From: Phalacrocorax aristotelis
Taxonomy: Eukaryota > Chordata > Aves > Suliformes > Phalacrocoracidae
Length of the DNA stretch: 64,000 nucleotides
Direction: 5' to 3'
NCBI RefSeq assembly: GCF_949628215.1
Contig: NC_134280.1
Span: 50,990,621 to 51,054,620, forward strand
Shown here: positions 1-12,700 of the stretch, one piece after another
Layout of the letters: every line of letters starts with the position of its first letter
Position numbering within the stretch: the stretch's first letter is position 1
Notes under the pieces: model-generated
The model's input: the letters and a program-made list of their open reading frames with translations, nothing else
Database searches by the model: none
Told to the model about the DNA's origin: nothing
Program-made: the position numbers and the translations under genes

Positions 1-83
1 TTAGCTCAGTACTTCTTTTAATGCTGGAGGGGAAATGTCCAGATACATACTGAAAAACTTAATTGTTTGCTTGTATGCCATAG

Positions 84-3000
84 CTCCACTTCCTAGAAAA
101 TCAGCGAATGATTCAAGAGTGGATGATGGTTCAGGACATAACATCCAACTGAGTACAGTGCACTCAGGGACCACAGCAAGCAGCTCCATTGCTGGACCTT
201 CAGTTTCCTTGGGGCTGAGTACTCGCACCAGACCCTCCTCCTCAAGCCTGTTTTCGTCGCCTCCACCCTCACTAAGCAGGATTGAGCCTGCAGCAAACCC
301 TGCACAGACTATGTCAGAAAAGGCAACTGTAAAATCAGAATATTCAATGACACCCAGGTCTGTTCAGGCTCAGAATATAGCTACTTTGAGCAGGTATGGC
401 TCCAAGGTAGAGGAAATGCCCAGATTTAATGGAAACGCTAAAAACTTTGCCCCCACTGAGTCATCATCAAAGCTGCTGAGCTGTAACTTGAATTCTGGCT
501 CAAAATCTGTAACTGTGAGGCAGCCGTTAAAACCACCTCCCAAGAGAGTTGACATCTTTGAGCTTCCCAGGATACCAAAGATTAAAAAGGAAACCAGCAG
601 CAAGCAGGTGGAGCCAGAACCCTCAGGGAGCCAAAGCTGTGACATCCCCAGCTCCTGTATAACCCAGCTGACTGGCAAAGAGAGCACTAATCAGCCAGGA
701 AAGGGTAGCAAGGTGGAAAGTCAGAAGTCAAATGCCAAGGAGTCTCAGCAACAAACACGTACAAGCGGGGTGTCTTTTTCTACCAATACAGGCGTGTATA
801 GCAGTTCATCACTGCTGGGCACTTCAAGGACCAAAGGGCCAAGCTCTTTCGAGAGTTTTAAAATCAATATTCCTGGAAACGCAGGGCATCCCAGCAGACT
901 CTCTAACCCAGGATTCTGTAACACCTTCCGCCCTGTGGATGACAAAGTGCAACAGAAAGAGGGTCCTTCACCTCTTTTCTCAGTTAAGAAAAAGCAGGTC
1001 AAAAGTGAAATATATGATCCCTTTGAGCCAACAGGATCGGACTCGAGTTCAGCAAGCAGCAGTCCTGAAAGGCTTGGCTCAGGGATCCCATTAACTAATA
1101 TTACCAGGACTATTTCCATCGAAAATCCAAAAGTTCAAACGTTTCAAACTGTCCGTCGTTTCACCCCTTACATGGTAGAAAATATATTTGGGTCTGGGGC
1201 TGACTCTGATGTGCCATCTAGTAACACAGGGTCTCGTGATGACGTGACAGTAGAAAGCAGGATTGTAGAACAGATCTCTGATATAGAGGAGCGAGACAAT
1301 ATGGATGAGGAAGACTTTCTAAGCAGTCCTTGCACTTCATCTACTGTTAAGCAAATTTCTAATGCAGAGTGTTTAAAGGAGGAAAGCAGAGAGGGCCCTA
1401 ACGTGTTCTTTAATGCTGAGGAATTGATTAGACCGAATATTAATGTGAAACTCGAACCAGATAGTCCCTCAAAGAATGATGAGCAGCAGGAAGTCCAAAA
1501 GGTGGAACAAACAGAGAGGCGATCACGTTCCAGATCCTGTTCGAACTCCAGCTCCCGGAGCAAGAAGAAGATGAAAAGGAAAAAGGCATTTGTCAAAGAG
1601 CATAAGAGATCCCGATCAGGGTCTAGGGATAGAGCACACTCAAGGGACCGAAGCTCCAGATCTACCTCTTGGTCAGGTGGAGAAGAGCATAGCAAAACAC
1701 ACACATTGAAACCCAAGAGCAGGAGGTCTTCCACTGATCGTTCTAGCAGTCATGAACGATCTAAAAAAAAGAAAATGAAGGATAAAACCAAGGATAAAAA
1801 GGCAAAAACTTCCTGGTCTAGGGAGAGAAGGAAATCTAGGTCATGTTCAGGTAGTCCTGGAAGTACTTCTGAGTTTTATGAAAATAGGAAAAAGAAAAGA
1901 CGGTCTCGATCAAGATCAAGACGGAGGGAACATTCCCGATCAAATAGCATTGAGAGGACTAAAAGGCGGAAACACAGGAGAGACAAGAGCTACGAGAGGT
2001 ATGATAAAGATAATAGCTTGAGGTCAAGGGACAGAAAGAGATCAAGATCCAGGTCTCGGGAGAGGAGAAAGTGGAGATCTCGGTCTCGGTCTGCATCTCG
2101 ATCTCAGGAGCACAAAAGCAGCAGATCAAAGGAAAAAAGACCACGGTCAAGATCATGTTCCAAAGAAAGAAAACACAGATCAAAAGAGACCTCACTTCCT
2201 CCTCCACCAGAAAAGGATCAAAAGCCTCCAGCTGAAAATGTGTCCAGGTGTCTGGAGCACCCCCATTCCTTCAAACAAGAGCCAAAGGAGGAGCTAGTAC
2301 TAGAAGAGCTTTCCATAACCATCCAACCAAATGTCAAACTTGAGGAAATACACACGGAGACCCCAGTTCAACTGAGAGAGGTTCAAGAAACTATAAAGGT
2401 AGAACCCATCTGCCAGGAAGTGACCAGTGAAACTGCATTCCCTGTGCCAGAGATCACAAACATTTGTGTTCCAATTGGCAGTGTGGATTCTTTCACTGAA
2501 ACAGAATTAATGAATAGTAGTGATCCAGCAGTGCTTGGTAGCTGTAGCAATACAAACCTTGAGATTACAGTTAAAATAGAAAATACTGCATTATGTCCAC
2601 CTCTGATGGAACCGCCCCCAAAGAAGGAAGTTACCTTGCACATGCTGACTGAGGCTGCACCAATTCAAAGCTCATCCAAAAGCAAAATAATAGATTGTGT
2701 GACAGAGGTTAAAGATGAGTGCCTTGTGTCAGATGAGAAAATCAGTAATTTCAGTAAGCCTGAACTGGAGGTGGTACCTCGGGGTCCTGCGCTGAAATCA
2801 AAAGCACCAGTGAAAAGAGTTACCTGGAATCTTCAAGAGGAAGAGAGCAGCACGTTGTCTGCCGGAAAAGCTCCAAGTAAGTCTCTCTTCAGGAAAACAA
2901 ACAGCAGTTGAAGCAGGCTGTATAAGGTTTAGGGTTTCAGTGTTTGGCTAAACCTGGTTGTAGTGTAACAGCTCTGTCATCTGAGCCGGGGTGATCCTGT

Positions 3001-6000
3001 GGTTTCCAATCCCGAGAGCTGGCATTTTGCACTTGTTGAAATCGTGAGGTGAGTTGTGTTAATGAATCAGGGAGGACGTGCTGTCAGCGCAGCTCAGCTA
3101 GTCAGCGGCAACTCATTCAGCCATGAAGCGCATATTTGCAACCTGATCTCTGAACTGGCAGCCCACATTCCGCCCTTCCTGCAGTTAACTAGAATGGCTG
3201 TTTTGCCTTCAGAATTTATAGGTATTTCTTGGAACCAAGGAGCGTGACAAATCTCTGTAGCTCGCTCCTATGAGCTCTGCTAAGCCAAAGCTGCTAGAAG
3301 CAGTTTGGCTTGGGACCCTGTGCTGTGTGTGTTGACAGAGTTGCTTGTGTGATTCTCCTTGGTTACTCAAAATGGAAACCCAATGAAATGCAATTGCTCA
3401 AGGGGGTGATAAGTCCTCTGTTATCAGAAGCTTTAAAATGTTGATGACTGCTAAACAAAATCCTTTTATAGCTAGCTTTGTTAGATCCTTTTAATTTTTT
3501 AAAAATATAATTGGCTTTGCATCTTTGATCCATTAGGTTTATTTTGTTCTTAAATGTTTTTTTTTCCTTTCCTTGGGGAACCTAGGGATGCCATTTTACA
3601 AACTTCAGCGTGCAAAAGAAGGGACCTGGAAAACAGAGGACTTGAACCAAACGTTAAATCAGGTGCAGTTAAATGAGCCTCCTCCAACCAATTATATGAT
3701 TCCTGAGCCTATGTTTCCTGATCTAGATTCCTCTCAGGTTGGTTCCTATTCTGGCACCCAAGTGTCATGGAAGGCATCCCACCTCATCTGTGCCCTTGTG
3801 CAACACCCTCCTCATGGCAGAGTTCGCCTTCCTCTGCGTGTGGTACATTTCATATAGCCCGTACACCTCAGCAATCCTCTAATCATTTAATCTCTCAGGT
3901 GGTCATCACAGTTGAAGAAGCACATTTTCTTTTTAATTCTGCTCTATACATGCAACTTCTGTTTTCAGCAGTAACTTGAGGAAATATGGTGCTGTTTGAG
4001 AAGCTGTGAGCTTCTACCTGATTGTGATCAGGCTGTAAAAATTGGCCTGGTGACACTGGTCCGTGCCATCAGTCTGTGCTATCCACCAGCTGAAAGGTGA
4101 GTGGGGCTGGTGCTAGCTACTGACACACAGAGACCTAGTTGAGGGCTGGGATGTTAGCCTCCCTGGTTTAAACTGGTAATTACTTGCCTGTTTGAGTGGA
4201 TAAAAGGTGCTCAGAAAATCTTGATCTGGTGCTCTCTTGTACTTACAAGCATTTACAAAATTATATCTATTTTACAGGTGTATTGTCAAAATATACCTTT
4301 GACGCCACCTCTGCCCTCAAGCCTTCCTCCCTATGCCCCTGTCAGCCAGCCCACGGTTCAGTTTATCATGCAGGGTAGTCTTCCAGCGCTTGGCTGCGTG
4401 GCAGGACAGAGCCTGACTCCAGAGCCGGGCAGCCTGGCTACTGCATCTGAACCGGGAATCCAAGCTGCATCTGTTGGAAATGCAGAAGAAAAGATCAAAG
4501 CACCCAAAGCTCCAGTGGATAAAACAAAAAATGAGGAAGTGAGTGAATGCTATCAAGAAGCAAATGCATAACATTAATGAGCTGTTTATTTGAACTTTTA
4601 AAGTTTGGGTTTTTTTAACTTTCTCTATACTGTATTTTCCCAGCCCCTGTTGTCACTGTTGTTTTTGGTCACTGACTATACTAACCCAGGAGCGGCCGGC
4701 GATCACTTCTTGGAATTCTTTTGGGGTTTACTCCATTTGATGGTTCCACTGCTTCATCACGATAAAGACAGGGAGGGATTAAAGCAACTAAAATACATTC
4801 TTGAAGTTCTGAAGCTTTCTTGCATGAATGTTTGGAGGGGACTTCCCAGAAGCCAGAATGTCCACATTCCTCTGGGCACCTGGTTTCTTCCTTTGCGCTC
4901 CAGCTTTGAAATTAATGTCAATTCTCATAACAGTCCTATAGAGAAGTAGGACCGTATCTTGCTGCTTATCAGTGCTGAAAATGCAGAGATAGTAAAATAC
5001 TCTGGAGATTTTTTGCCTTGCTGCCGAATTTCAGTTTTGCTGTACAGACCATCTGCTCTAAGCATAGTAAATGTGACCACAAGAACAAAAACTTCTTAAT
5101 CATTTATTTTACTTTCTACCACAAAACAAGACAAGATTCTTTCCCCACCAAACCTGCATTTATGAGCAGCAGTTTTTATGAACCTGTTTTGATAGAATAT
5201 GTTCTGATGTCATCTGTAATCCTTAATTTATAGGCAACTCTGCAATTTTCAGAATGTCTTTAGAGCTACCTGAAGCTTTATATTCACAGCTATGACTTGC
5301 TGCTTTTAGAATCCGTTGCCTTTGGATGGATGGATGTTTACTTCTGAGCTGTTGGAAGGGACGGAGGAGGCCAGAATTAATAAGTGGACATTGTAGTCAC
5401 TTACTTAAAACACGTTCCCTAAGGCATAGAATAAATGTACACAAAACAAGGGTTCCCCATAGCGTGAACTGGTATTTCTTTGAAGACTGCAATTTATAGT
5501 ACGGGAAATAACTTTGAGATTAGCTTTTACTTGGGTCGTTGAAACTGTGAAATGTCTATTTTCATTGTTAGAGCATTTCTAAGAAAAACAGATCCAGAAA
5601 CCATTCCCAAGATAGCGCAAGGTAATGCACTTCTCTTTGCTGTGCAGTACATGAAGAAACTTCACATGCAGGAAAGGGCTGTGGAAGAAGTAAAACTTGC
5701 TATTAAACCTTTTTACCAGAAGAGGGAGATTACAAAGGAGGAGTACAAGAACATTCTCCGAAAAGCAGTGCAAAAGGTAAGGTGTCAGTCAAATGAAATG
5801 GAGGAGCTGTGCAGGTCGCTAAGTAAGTGGCAGTACTTTGGATTACACTTGCCAGCTTCAACAGTTACTTGCTGTACTGAGTAGCAGACCTTTGGACTCT
5901 GACTCATACCCTGCAGTCCGGTGGTGAAGCAGTAGTGGCTTTAAGCAGGACTGAGTGGTGCCATTGATGAGAGTTGTCAGACTGTTCCTTTTAGAAGGTC

Positions 6001-6721
6001 GCGTTTACATGGTCCAGATCATTGCTAAACTTAAGCTGCCCAAGCTGAAATGTTCCATGGTACATGGCTTGGGCCAGAATGGTCAATTCTGCCTCATTAA
6101 GAACTTTGGCTAGAATCATCAAGCTGTTTCTGATAAAGTGAGAAGATATTTTGTGCGTTACTCCCTTGAGCATCCGTGCTGTCCCTGAACTTTGGATGAG
6201 GGCCTTTTAATTTGACTGATGTTCGCTTTCATCTCAACTCTTAGTGCTGACCAGATTGTGCCTAAAAAAGACCTGATCAGCAGGTAAATGTTGTCCTCTG
6301 AGAGCAAGCAATGCTTTTGTGTAAAGGCAGTTAAATGATGCCCTGGAGAGTTGTATTCTTTCCCTGCTCTGCATTCTTGCTGGGCTATTTCTGGAATGCT
6401 TGAAGTAAAGCATTACCCTTATCCTTGTTGAGTTTTCTGCTTTATGTATCCTGCTATGAGACTCAAAGGCCTATGGAGGAATCAATTCCTCTGGGATGCT
6501 TAGGGCTTCTCTGTCATTTGTCTGTTGCCTCCCTGAACTGCTGTAATGCTCTTAATTGACTGAATGCCTTTTCTAATCCCTTGTAGATCTGCCACAGCAA
6601 AAGTGGAGAAATCAACCCTATGAAGGTAGCTAATCTGGTGAAGGCATATGTGGAAAAATACAAACATATGAGGAAACATAAGAAATCTGATGGTGAAGAT
6701 ACACATGAAGTGGAAAACTGA
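84..6721 (+). CDS. PHRF1: PHRF1, C-terminal part (PHD and RING finger domain-containing protein 1)
   Basis: Coding exons are 84-2876, 3586-3737, 4278-4538, 5648-5776 and 6587-6721 (stop TGA 6719-6721). All junctions are GT-AG with matching phases (1, 0, 0, 0). About 1156 codons are present; the PHD and RING domains lie off the left edge. The large first exon encodes a long disordered linker: a DPFEPTGSD motif shared with SCAF-type proteins near 1015, an arginine/serine-rich block at about 1520-2190, and a tail with repeated VKxE motifs. The last two exons encode an SRI (Set2-Rpb1-interacting) domain beginning [16 protein letters not shown], which in this family binds the phosphorylated C-terminal domain of RNA polymerase II. 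PHRF1 is a nuclear E3 ligase implicated in TGF-beta signalling (family knowledge). The acceptor at 82-83 is my choice from the pyrimidine-rich run before it and is the least certain boundary. The tail-exon assignment is very secure because of the SRI domain. Confidence 0.94.
2877..6586 (+). other. PHRF1 introns in this window
   Basis: Four introns: 2877-3585, 3738-4277, 4539-5647 and 5777-6586. All start GT and end AG after pyrimidine-rich tracts. I see no further coding exon, RNA gene or recognisable transposon in them. Short open frames inside are not conserved in any way I can recognise. Confidence 0.8.
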
Positions 6722-9700
6722 GAGCAAGCCATGGCCAGCATGACTTGGACTGAACTTATTCTGGCTGCGAACACTATGCCAGAGGGAATAATAGATCTGC
6801 AGTTGCATCGCATTGAAAATAAAATGCAGAAAAGCAAGATTATAATAGGGCTTATCTGCAGAACCTTCTTTTGAATTGTTTCCATATGGGAATGAACTTG
6901 GGTTGGGTTGGGTTTTGTTGGTTTTTGTTTTCTTTGTTTTTGGATGACCTACTGTAGAACTAAATAACAATCAAACGCCTCAGACCAGCAGAGTAATTCG
7001 AGGGGAAACACAGAAGAGATTAATGTTCGGGACTCCCGGATTGCCACAGTTTTCAGGGTTACTTTGATCACATTTTTGGGCTGTGTACCTGTCTTGCTAA
7101 AAGTTTGAAACTGGACACCACTTTTCATATACAGTATATTGAGAGCTGTATACTGTTTCTCTTGTGTTTATTTATCAAAATATGGATTGTCTTTAGAAAC
7201 TTCTGATTTAATACTTGAAACGTATTTTTAGCCCATTCGATGGTGAGCGAAGCTTTATTCGCTCTGTCATTTGGGGATTGGAGAATTGAGCTAACCTTTA
7301 TAAACTGACTTCAGAAGCACTGCTCAAGCCATGTTGTTTATTTACATTCTGTTGGAAGTATCTTGTTAGTGAAAAGTTTAATTTCGGGGTGGGAGACTGT
7401 GTTGCACTTCTGTAAATAATGCACTGATGGCTGGTTTTGTGTCTGCCTTTCAGGAAAAAATGAAACAAAAAGGAAGCATTGTGATTTTTTCAGTAACAAG
7501 CTGGAGGGATAAAGTTGAACTGATGTACAAAGCAGAAATGTGACAGAATTTATAAAGTTATTTTGAATGGTTTTAGTTCTATAGCAGGTGTCATTTCTTT
7601 GTCTCAGAGCTGCCTCTTGCCCTGGCTATTATCTGTAAGCCTGCACACTTGGCTCTTAGGTAAGGAATGCTGTGTTTCTAGAAGAGGATTGAAGTTGGAT
7701 AAGTAATTATTCCTCCTCTGTAGGAGGACTGGTTTTCCTATCAAGAAGCAAAGGAGTCCAGCACACGTACTGACTTCATCTTGCTTTCTTTAAAAGCACT
7801 CCCTGTCTGCATGTACTGCAGAGCAACTGAACTTTTAAGTGAGCATCTGAAATAGTCATAAATATATTTAGCACCCCTGAACCTGACAAAAACATCCTTC
7901 CCCATCTAACAGTATCTGGGAGAAGACATTTAAGAGGGAAGCTGAAGAGAAAACCAGTAAGTTACAACTTAGAATCTGGCTTTCCTTTCAGTGGGAACTG
8001 AACGTACATGGCCTGTTGGACCAGACAGCAGCAACATGTGTTACGTGAGGGCTTTCCCAGCCTCTTAGGGTGCACTAGGAAACTGCCCTCTTCAAGAATA
8101 GTCTTGCTGCTTGTCTTGAAAGAGAAGACAATTGGGCTCCTTGGGGTGAGTTTTATAAAGCGAATAACTGCAGCTCTTACTCTTTTTCTTCCTGGTGATT
8201 GTGGAACAACTCACAAATAGCAAGACCTTTGATCCCTTGCTGGCATTCTGAAGTTTTCAGTGAATTCTGATTTCAATTGCAGGATTTTTGTCTCCATGCT
8301 GTAATTTTGGCTGTGGTTGCAAGTAGCTAGTCTGGGGCTTTGTTTGGTTTTTTTTGTTTTGGGTTTGTTTGGGTTTGATTGTTTGGTTTGTTTAAAGAAA
8401 CCAAAACAACAAGAAAACAACACAAAACAAACCTCTACACCAGTGTTGTCTGGACTGGCAAAATGCTTTGCTGCCATTGTTCACCATCCTACAGAAGTGT
8501 TTATGGATGAGCCCTGAGCATTTTGGAGTTAACCTTCCTTAGTTCTGTCTCCTTCCTGTGTGAAAGTGCAGCCCGAATGGAGTATTAGGGACTGATAACT
8601 TTGGGCTTTCTTTGGAGATTTGGGAACAAAGGCTCACTATGGCTGAAAAAGAATAGCTGGAAGAGAAGCTTTAGTTTTAAAGCTAGACTTATATATTTTA
8701 GCTACACCTAGCAGATGCATGTGGGGTTGTAAATACAAACACTGCGGATGATAGATTTCTTGACAAAATAAAGTTCACAAACTTTTTATGACACTGTTGA
8801 CACAAGATGGAGAGAGTGGGATCTAGTTGTGAAGACACTTTGGCTGGAAATTGAACACCTTTGGATGTATCAGAGGAACAATTCTGGAATAACCTGCTTG
8901 CATGAGTGCAAAAGGGTAGGTGGTGTGAAAAACCAAAGCTTGACCAAATAGTAGGAGCAAGCATACTGTCACCCAGGAAGACAATGTGAATCAGACTGAT
9001 TCACGGCTTTAAATTCTTGGTTGGCATTAGCCTGGAATTAGCAGTGAAGATAACAGCCTGCTGCAAGACGTGCACAAGGAGTGCATGTACTGTAAGGAGT
9101 GTTAAATTCTAGTTGGCTCTGTACTTGCCATTGCCTGGAGGAGCAATGAAGCTGAAAACTATGCCTTCTGCATGTGCTTTCTGCTGGAGTTATGTGAACA
9201 AGAATATTTTCTTATTTATTAAAAATAAGTCCATCAAAGTGTAAGCTGCCCCTTGGGAAAGGCAATGAAAAATATACCTAAAAACACCTTTTCCAGCATG
9301 TGCTAGAAAAGGTTTTTTAGTATGCTGGGTATGCTACTTGCATTCCTTTTTTTTTTTATCTTTCTGATCTCTTGTATCAGATGCTGCCATCTGTTTAAGA
9401 GAAAAAATCTTATTTAGCATATGCAGTAGTTCGGTAGTAGCATAACCTCTTGTTAGTGTCCTTTCCCTCCTCTGTAACAGTGGTAACACCAAATGCTGCT
9501 CCTTTAGCAAATGCAGGGACGCTGCTGTAAGAAGTTAATGCAGGAGCTACTCTGCCACCTTCTTTGTCTCACAGGTGACCTAGAGCTGCTTTTGGGACAT
9601 ATCCATGCCCCTGGTGTCTGGCCAGAGGTGGTTGGGTTGTCACGCGCTGCTCTGAGGATGGATGGAGAAAGAGGGTGGGGTTCCTGGGCAGAGCTTGGGG

Positions 9701-9782
9701 AGGCGGGGAGCAAAACGAGGAGGAAACCACTGGAGAAGACTGAGCAACTGGGAGGATCTAGCTAGCGCCACGCTGCAGGGCC
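6722..9782 (+). other. PHRF1 3' UTR and spacer before the ROCO gene
   Basis: No gene is recognised. Sequence after the PHRF1 stop is AT-rich and carries AATAAA at 6818-6823 (only about 100 bases after the stop) and at 8767-8772, so the 3' UTR may end near either or at both. A T/G-rich run at about 6899-6945 and a T/G then A/C block at about 8336-8430 are low-complexity. The stretch becomes GC-rich after about 9500, approaching the first coding exon of the next gene. Confidence 0.6.
6818..6823 (+). terminator. Candidate proximal PHRF1 poly(A) signal AATAAA
   Basis: A canonical hexamer lies about 97 bases after the PHRF1 stop codon. A second one is at 8767-8772. Which is used cannot be decided from sequence alone. 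Confidence 0.4.
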
Positions 9783-12700
9783 ATGACCCAGCCCAAAGCC
9801 TGTGAGTACCTGCCCCAGCTCTTCACCGCTCTGGTTCAGCGCAGTGGTGGGAGCCCTTTGGCTTGTCTCTGATGGTGCTGGAGGAGAGACCGGGCATGTG
9901 GGAGAGGGTGAAAGATTGCTTTCCGGCTGGACTCATTGCACGTCCCAGGTTTAGATGGTGGTGGTGAGAACTGATAATGAGCCATCCTGAGCAGGGTGCC
10001 TTGCGCAAGGGGAAGCTGCGCGCAGTGTCATCGGGTGAGGAAGTGAAACAAGGGAGAAGAAAGCAAATCTGGCTGTGTTTTGTCCTGGTATTGTGTGATC
10101 CCCATCCCGCATCTTCCCAGTGCTTTTCTCACCTGCAAACTTCTTTGCTCTAAACACCTTCCTTTTGGGGAAGTTCTCAGCCATCACTGGGTCCCCTCGT
10201 GTGTGCCCTGTCCTGCAGGGAACCACACTGTCCCTGCATTATTTCCCCAGTCTTATGGGACTGGAAACATCTCTGTGGGGAATTGCAGTGTGCATCTGGA
10301 GCAGGGGGAGGATGTGAGAGAGGAAGTGTCTGAACTCACTAGCCCTGGCCTCAACACGTCTCCCTAGCTGTGGTTGATTGCTGAGGGTGGGCTGGGCAAG
10401 TTATTTGGAGAGCAGCTCTCCTCCTGATGTCGGCTGTGCCCTACCAGCCCGCTGCTGGGATTAGAAACCTGCCGGTTTCAGGGTAGATGCATCTGCGGCT
10501 GGAGCTCTCACGGTGCTTTAATGAGAGCAAAGCTGTTAACTTGATGCTTGGGCTACAGGTCAACCTCTGGTGGGCACCGTTTCTCCCAGTGTCTTCAGGC
10601 CCAGGCAAGACCCTTGTGCCTCAGCTTTGGTTCCTCTCTTGAGAGGGCACAGGAGCTGCTCAAGCAGCAGCTGTGGTGTGTTTTGCCTCTGCTTTTCCTT
10701 GCTGGCTGAAATGATCCTGAAGTTGTGCAGAGCTCAAGGGAAAATATGGTCTGCAACCTAAAGGATGAAAGTCTCTTCTAATCACCTTCCCTGTCTCATG
10801 TGTCCAGGTCAGGAGCAAGATGATGTTTTGCGTGAAGTGACTCTCTCTACCCAGAGACTGCGCGTGCTACCTCCAGCGGTCCTGAGCAACCCCACACTGG
10901 AGAGCCTTGACCTCGACAGGAACAAGCTCAGGAGCATCACAGGCATTTCTAAGCTTTGCAACCTGAAGAAGCTTGTACTGTCCAAGAATGAGATTGTAGA
11001 CTTTCCCAACGAAATCCAGAGCCTGGTCTGTTTAGAAAAGCTTGAGCTGAATCAGAACCAAATCCGGGTCATCCCAGAGGGGGTTTTCTCCCGTCTCCGC
11101 AGGCTTAAACACTTGCGGCTGAACAACAACCGTCTCAGTGCCCTTCCCAAGGACCTGGCAGCTTGTCAAGGCAGCCTTCAGTACCTCAACATTTCCAACA
11201 ACCTGTTCCGGACTTTGCCCCCGCCCATCCTGCAGCTGGCACACTTACAGGAGCTCCACGTGCAGAATAATGCCCTTCGCCAGCTTCCTAGAGAGCTCTT
11301 CCAGGGGCAATGCCTAAAAATGTTCAAGGCCAATGGGAACCCACTCCGGGAGCCACCCAGTGAAGTGTGTGCTGGTGGCATCCAGCAGATACGGAATTAC
11401 TTCAACCAGCTTCAACACAGTTTGGGGCAGGAGGACAAGAGGGTCAAGACCATGTTCCTGGGGGCCTCACTGGCAGGGAAATCCACCATCTGCAAAAGCC
11501 TGAAACAAGGGCAAGCCAAACTGGTGCCCAAGGAAGAGCGAACGGTTGGAATAGAGATCAGTGAGTTCCAGATCAAAGACTTCACATTTCTCTTCTGGGA
11601 CTTTGCCGGCCAGCTGGAGTACTACATGACTCACCATGTGTTCATCACCCCACAGGCATTTGTCATCCTTGTCATCAATCTCCATATGTAAGTGCTGGCC
11701 TGGTTTGGATTCGAAGTGGAATGGGAGAAGAAAAAAGGGGCTGAGGAAACTTTCCCCTGCACAGGTTCACACCATTTCCATTGGATCTCAATGGCTTGTC
11801 TTCTCACTGCTGGAGTAGCTAGCTGTCCCTCTCCTTTGTAGGTCACTCTTAATAAAGCCACTAGATTTGTCCTCACCTTACCAAAGTCCTCTGTTTTGAG
11901 GGGTTAGATGAGCACTAGCTCCTTACGTGATAATTGATGCCCAGCTAAATCGCTTTGCTTTCTGCCTTGGAAATATGTCTAGGATCTCTCCTGTACCTTG
12001 TGGTGCTCCCTGAACATGGAGGGAGCATGAGGCTTGGGCTTTGTGGTACAGAGGGATGCTCCCATCCACAGCACGGATGGACTCTGCTACACCCCATAGC
12101 TTTAACTGGTTTCACTTAAGGATGGGAAACTTAAGGATGAGCGTGGATATGGTCCTTGACAGCTTAGGAGATCTGAGCTCTTCTCCAGTAAGCCCATGGG
12201 ACAACACAGGGTGCATTGTCAGGCCTGTGCTGGGGAAAGTTGGCTGGCGATCTGAAGGGTTAGATGTGAATTTGGGCTTTTCTTTCTCTTCCTCCCCAGG
12301 TACCAAAATAATGACAAGACTTTCAAGGAGCTCGTTGGTTTCTGGATCAACAACCTGTCCATGCGCGTCCCAAATTCAGTGGTGCTTCCTGTGGGAACCC
12401 ATGTGGACTACTGCCAGAAGGAGGAGGTGGAGAAGAAGAGGCACGACATCATGGCTAAGATCACGGCCATGCTCGTGGAGAGGAAAAGCAACCTTGCTCA
12501 CTTCATCAACAACCTGGAGGGCAGTGAGGAGCCTGAGTTTTACGTGGACCAGTGGGAAAGGCTGAAGGAGATGGAGAGCTGCACGTTAACCGTAGGGCTG
12601 AGATTGCTGTGGTTCTTTGCTCTCTGTGGTCACCCTGTTGTCTCTGGCAGCCCACGTGCTACTGGTGATGGTGACCTAGTGCCAAAGCATCAGGCTGCTA

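Noticed and set aside
1-83. Open frame extending upstream of the PHRF1 exon to an ATG at 35
   Set aside because: The stretch ends with a pyrimidine-rich tract and AG at 82-83, so it is more likely intron; the ATG is not a PHRF1 start because PHD and RING domains lie upstream.
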